DNA of 64,000 nucleotides from Streptomyces naganishii JCM 4654 (GTDB lineage: Bacteria; Actinomycetota; Actinomycetes; Streptomycetales; Streptomycetaceae), in contig NZ_BMVF01000023.1 in assembly GCF_014650575.1 (NCBI RefSeq), forward strand, positions 1 through 64,000. The letters run 5' to 3'. How positions within the stretch are numbered: the stretch's first letter is position 1; every line of letters begins with the position of its first letter. Position numbers and translations under genes: made by a program. This document shows, one piece after another, positions 61,203 through 64,000 of this stretch. The notes beneath the pieces were generated by a model. The model was not told where the DNA came from, ran no database searches, and saw only the letters and a list, made by a program, of their open reading frames with translations.

Positions 61203-61799
61203 TCAGGCCTCGGCGGCCTCTTCGCCCTCGCCTTCCTCGCCCTCCGGGGCCTCCTCGGCCTGGGCGGCCAGGACCTGGAGGACGACCGCGTCCTCGTCGA
61301 CGGCCAGCGAGATGCCGTTCGGCAGGGTGATGTCCTTGGCGTGGACCGAGGCGCCGGCCGCGAGACCCTCGACGGACACGGTGACCTGCTCCGGGATGTG
61401 GGTGGCCTCGGCCTCGACCGGCAGCGCGGCCAGGACGTGCTCCAGCAGGTTGCCGCCCGGGGCCAGCTCGCCCTCGGCGTGCACCGGGATCTCGACGGTG
61501 ACCTTCTCGCCGCGCTTCACCAACTGCAGGTCGACGTGCTCCAGGAAGCCCTTCAGCGGGTCGCGCTGCACGGACTTCGGGATCGCCAGCTCGTTGGTCT
61601 TGCCGTCGATGTCCAGCGAGATCAGGACGTTCGGCGTACGCAGCGCCAGCAGCAGGTCGTGGCCCGGCAGGGTCAGGTGCAGCGGGTCCGAACCGTGGCC
61701 GTACAGCACACCGGGGACCTTGTTGTCACGGCGGATGCGGCGGGCGGCGCCCTTGCCGAACTCGGTGCGCGTCGCGGCGGCGATCTTCACCTCGGACAT
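61203..61799 (-). CDS. rplY: 50S ribosomal protein L25 (long, CTC/TL5 form)
   Basis: 198 aa from the ATG at 61799 with GAGGAG eight bases upstream. The L25 N-terminal domain (TRTEFGKGAARRIRRDNKVP, GHGSDPLHLTLPG) is followed by the CTC-type beta domain (VDLQLVKRGEKVTVEIPVHA) and an acidic tail of Glu/Ala. It binds 5S rRNA. Upstream in the same direction is prs, with a hairpin between. Confidence 0.94.
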   Translation of the reverse strand: MSEVKIAAATRTEFGKGAARRIRRDNKVPGVLYGHGSDPLHLTLPGHDLLLALRTPNVLISLDIDGKTNELAIPKSVQRDPLKGFLEHVDLQLVKRGEKVTVEIPVHAEGELAPGGNLLEHVLAALPVEAEATHIPEQVTVSVEGLAAGASVHAKDITLPNGISLAVDEDAVVLQVLAAQAEEAPEGEEGEGEEAAEA

Positions 61800-61912
61800 G
61801 CTCTTCACTCCTCGCAGTAGTAAGGGGACTGGTCACCCGGCCACACGAACGGCCTGCTACGAAGAGCGCGTCGATTACGGACCGCCGCATCCGTCCCCGA
61901 AAGAACGGCCAC

Positions 61913-61960
61913 GGCCTCCCTCGCCGAGCAACTGGTGCAGTCTACTCGGCAGGGGAGGCC
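61913..61960 (-). terminator. Hairpin between prs and rplY
   Basis: GGCCTCCC-TCGCCGAG (61913-61928) pairs with CTCGGCA-GGGGAGGCC (61944-61960), allowing small bulges. It begins 40 bases after the prs stop and 114 before rplY, so it may terminate prs or act in the rplY leader. Confidence 0.6.
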
Positions 61961-62000
61961 GAACCCAAAACGATCTACCTGGCGGCCGGAGCCCGTCCGC

Positions 62001-62975
62001 CTACTGCTCGTCGAACAGGCTCGTCACCGAGCCGTCCCGGAACACCTCGCGCACCGCGGACGCGATCGTCGGCGCGATCGACAGCACCGTGATCTTGTCC
62101 ATCTCCAGCTCGCCCGGCGTCGGCAGCGTGTCCGTGAACACGAACTCGCTCACCTTGGAGTTCTTAAGCCGGTCCGCCGCCGGACCCGACAGCACACCGT
62201 GCGTCGCCGTCACGATGACGTCCTCCGCGCCGTGCGCGAACAGCGCGTCCGCGGCCGCGCAGATGGTGCCACCGGTGTCGATCATGTCGTCCACCAGGAC
62301 GCAGATACGTCCCTTCACGTCACCGACGACCTCGTGCACCGTGACCTGGTTCGCCACGTCCTTGTCGCGCCGCTTGTGCACGATCGCCAGCGGGGCGCCC
62401 AGCCGGTCGCACCAGCGGTCCGCCACCCGCACCCGGCCGGCGTCCGGCGACACCACGGTCAGCTTGGCACGGTCCACCTTGCTGCCCACGTAGTCCGCGA
62501 GCAGCGGCAGCGCGAACAGGTGGTCCACCGGGCCGTCGAAGAAGCCCTGGATCTGGTCCGTGTGCAGATCCACCGCGAGGATCCGGTCCGCACCCGCCGT
62601 CTTCATCAGGTCCGCGATCAGACGCGCCGAGATGGGTTCACGGCCCCGGTGCTTCTTGTCCTGCCGCGCGTAACCGTAGAACGGCACGATGACCGTGATG
62701 GAGCGGGCCGACGCGCGCTTGAGCGCGTCGATCATGATCAGCTGCTCCATGATCCACTTGTTGATCGGAGCGGTGTGGCTCTGGATCAGGAAGCAGTCCG
62801 CGCCGCGGGCCGACTCCTGGTAGCGGACGTAGATCTCGCCGTTGGCGAAGTCGAAGGCCTTGGTCGGGACGACCCCGACACCCAGCTCGTGGGCGATCGC
62901 CTCGGCAAGCTCGGGGTGGGCGCGGCCGGAGAAGAACATCATCTTCTTCTCGCCGGTCGTCTTGATCCCGGTCAC
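62001..62975 (-). CDS. prs: Ribose-phosphate pyrophosphokinase
   Basis: 324 aa, GTG start. Motifs: MFFSGRAHPELAEAIAHELG, YARQDKKHRGREPISARL, VDLHTDQIQGFF and the PRPP loop VLVDDMIDTGGTI. It makes PRPP for nucleotides, His and Trp. It follows glmU by 149 bp in the same direction, the conserved glmU-prs-rplY-pth order. Confidence 0.95.
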   Translation of the reverse strand: MTGIKTTGEKKMMFFSGRAHPELAEAIAHELGVGVVPTKAFDFANGEIYVRYQESARGADCFLIQSHTAPINKWIMEQLIMIDALKRASARSITVIVPFYGYARQDKKHRGREPISARLIADLMKTAGADRILAVDLHTDQIQGFFDGPVDHLFALPLLADYVGSKVDRAKLTVVSPDAGRVRVADRWCDRLGAPLAIVHKRRDKDVANQVTVHEVVGDVKGRICVLVDDMIDTGGTICAAADALFAHGAEDVIVTATHGVLSGPAADRLKNSKVSEFVFTDTLPTPGELEMDKITVLSIAPTIASAVREVFRDGSVTSLFDEQ

Positions 62976-63124
62976 AGCACAGTCTCCTCAGAGGGGGTGT
63001 TCGCAGCTGGGTGTGGAGATGCCCCGCCAACCGCGCCAAAACCGGGCGCGCGAGGCCGTCTCAGCTGATGGGGTGCGGATGTGCACTTATCACGGTACGC
63101 CGTGTTCGGCGCACCCGTTTCCTG

Positions 63125-64000
63125 TCAGGCCTCCTCGCCCGGCTCCCGGGACGCCGCCTCGGCCGCCTTCGCCGCCGCGCTCCCCGGGCGCTTGCGAGCC
63201 ACCCAGCCCTCGATATTCCGTTGCTGGCCGCGGGCCACGGCCAGCGAACCGGGCGGCACGTCACGCGTGATCACGGACCCGGCGGCGGTGTAGGCGCCGT
63301 CCCCGATCGTGACAGGAGCCACAAACATGTTGTCCGACCCCGTACGGCAGTGCGACCCCACCGTGGTGTGGTGCTTGTCCTTGCCGTCGTAGTTCACGAA
63401 CACGCTCGCGGCGCCGATGTTGGAGTACTCGCCGATCGTCGCGTCGCCCACGTAGGACAGGTGCGGCACCTTCGTGCCCTCCCCGATCCGGGCGTTCTTC
63501 GTCTCGACGTACGTGCCCACCTTGGACTTCAGCCCGAGGCGCGTGCCCGGACGCAGATACGCGTACGGCCCCACGGACGCCTCCGGGCCCACCACGGCCC
63601 CGTTGGAGACGGTGTTGTCCACCCGCGCCCCGGCCCCGACCTTGGTGTCGGTCAGCCGGCTGTTGGGCCCGACCACACTGCCCTCGCCGAGATGCGTGGA
63701 GCCGTGCAGCTGCGTGCCCGGCAGGACGGTGGCGTCCTGCTCGAAGGTGACGGTCACGTCGACCCAGGTGGTCGCCGGGTCCACCACGGTCACGCCCGCG
63801 AGCATGGCGGCCGTCAGCAGCCGGTCGTTCAGGATCCGGCGCGCCTCGGCCAGCTGCACGCGGTTGTTGATCCCCGCGATCTCCCGGTGGTCGCCCGCCA
63901 CGCACGCGCCCACCCGGTGCCCCGCCTCGCGCAGGATGCCGAGCACGTCGGTGAGGTACTCCTCGCCCTGGCTGTTGTCCGTGCGCACCTTGCCCAGCGC
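63125..64000 (-). CDS. glmU: Bifunctional GlmU (UDP-GlcNAc pyrophosphorylase), C-terminal part
   Basis: The frame runs off the window end; 291 codons are seen. The segment starts within the uridylyltransferase domain (NSQGEEYLTDVLGILREAGH, INNRVQLAEARRILN) and contains the whole left-handed beta-helix acetyltransferase (hexapeptide repeats; YVETKNARIGEGTKVPHLSY, FVNYDGKDKHHTTVGSHCR). It acetylates glucosamine-1-P and makes UDP-GlcNAc for the wall. The last 25 residues are Ala/Glu-rich. Confidence 0.95.
   Translation of the reverse strand, partial: ALGKVRTDNSQGEEYLTDVLGILREAGHRVGACVAGDHREIAGINNRVQLAEARRILNDRLLTAAMLAGVTVVDPATTWVDVTVTFEQDATVLPGTQLHGSTHLGEGSVVGPNSRLTDTKVGAGARVDNTVSNGAVVGPEASVGPYAYLRPGTRLGLKSKVGTYVETKNARIGEGTKVPHLSYVGDATIGEYSNIGAASVFVNYDGKDKHHTTVGSHCRTGSDNMFVAPVTIGDGAYTAAGSVITRDVPPGSLAVARGQQRNIEGWVARKRPGSAAAKAAEAASREPGEEA

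Noticed and set aside
61039..62493. A 484-codon + strand frame across rplY and prs.
   Set aside because: It is antisense to two clearly conserved genes and crosses the palindromic element; its composition is typical of shadow frames.

Overview
The window is a piece of a Streptomyces chromosome core. Four things point there: very high GC with strong G/C at codon third positions, many GTG starts and ATGA/GTGA stop-start overlaps, and genus marker genes (sepX, an SsgA-like protein, rpfB, pmt, tamR/tam, the galTEK operon). Almost all gene families are ones expected in any streptomycete. From memory, and not checked here, the gene order runs antiparallel to the S. coelicolor SCO312x-SCO318x stretch (ppc, tam/tamR, galK-galE-galT, ispE-rsmA-rpfB, pmt, two PBPs, ssgE, the BVMO). 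I see no prophage, transposon or large biosynthetic cluster. The only clear sign of transfer is one isolated serine recombinase gene beside xth.

Layout. 1-4.9 kb: the galU 3' end, then moeA(glp)-moaC-moaB-GNAT-sepX on the + strand, where molybdenum cofactor genes sit beside a divisome gene. 4.9-8.7 kb: tRNA-Ala(CGC), a GNAT, xth, the solo large serine recombinase and a MerR regulator. 8.8-12.7 kb: a translationally coupled BVMO-hydrolase-SDR operon resembling the mycobacterial mymA operon, then a small hydrophilic protein. 12.8-19.5 kb: a tricorn-type protease facing a TetR-MMPL efflux operon, with paired operators between them. 19.5-22.6 kb: YbaK, an RpiR/EamA divergent pair, initiator tRNA and a DUF1876 protein. 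22.6-26.5 kb: a serine hydrolase and an ECF-type cbiM-cbiQ-cbiO metal transporter with a Nur-like box on its promoter. 26.6-32.3 kb: ssgE, two class B PBPs and protein O-mannosyltransferase, a wall and secretion neighbourhood.

32.5-39 kb: rsmI, a His-rich zinc-ribbon protein, a TatD nuclease, rpfB, rsmA, ispE and a Uma2-type protein. 39-45 kb: an ABC-F ATPase and two tandem paralogous Pro/Gln-rich, single-TM, PQQ-propeller-like proteins. 45-53 kb: an orphan response regulator lacking the phosphoacceptor Asp, an SSS symporter with a small membrane partner, divergent galT-galE-galK, a GNAT and a second orphan response regulator. 53-56.6 kb: tamR/tam with three tandem operators, a VOC protein, and a desaturase-TetR pair with two operators. 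56.9-64 kb: ppc, a membrane protein, pth, a long palindromic element, rplY, prs and the glmU 3' part.

Most regulation visible here is local. Divergent or adjacent regulator/target pairs have readable palindromic operators between them (MerR/BVMO, TetR/MMPL, RpiR/EamA, TamR/Tam, TetR/desaturase), and a Nur-like box and repeated gal-operator motifs precede the cbi and gal operons. No single undescribed multi-gene system stands out. The best leads are the Moco/divisome linkage, the xth 3'-end plus recombinase scar, the Nur-box transporter, the triple TamR operator and the pth-rplY palindrome.
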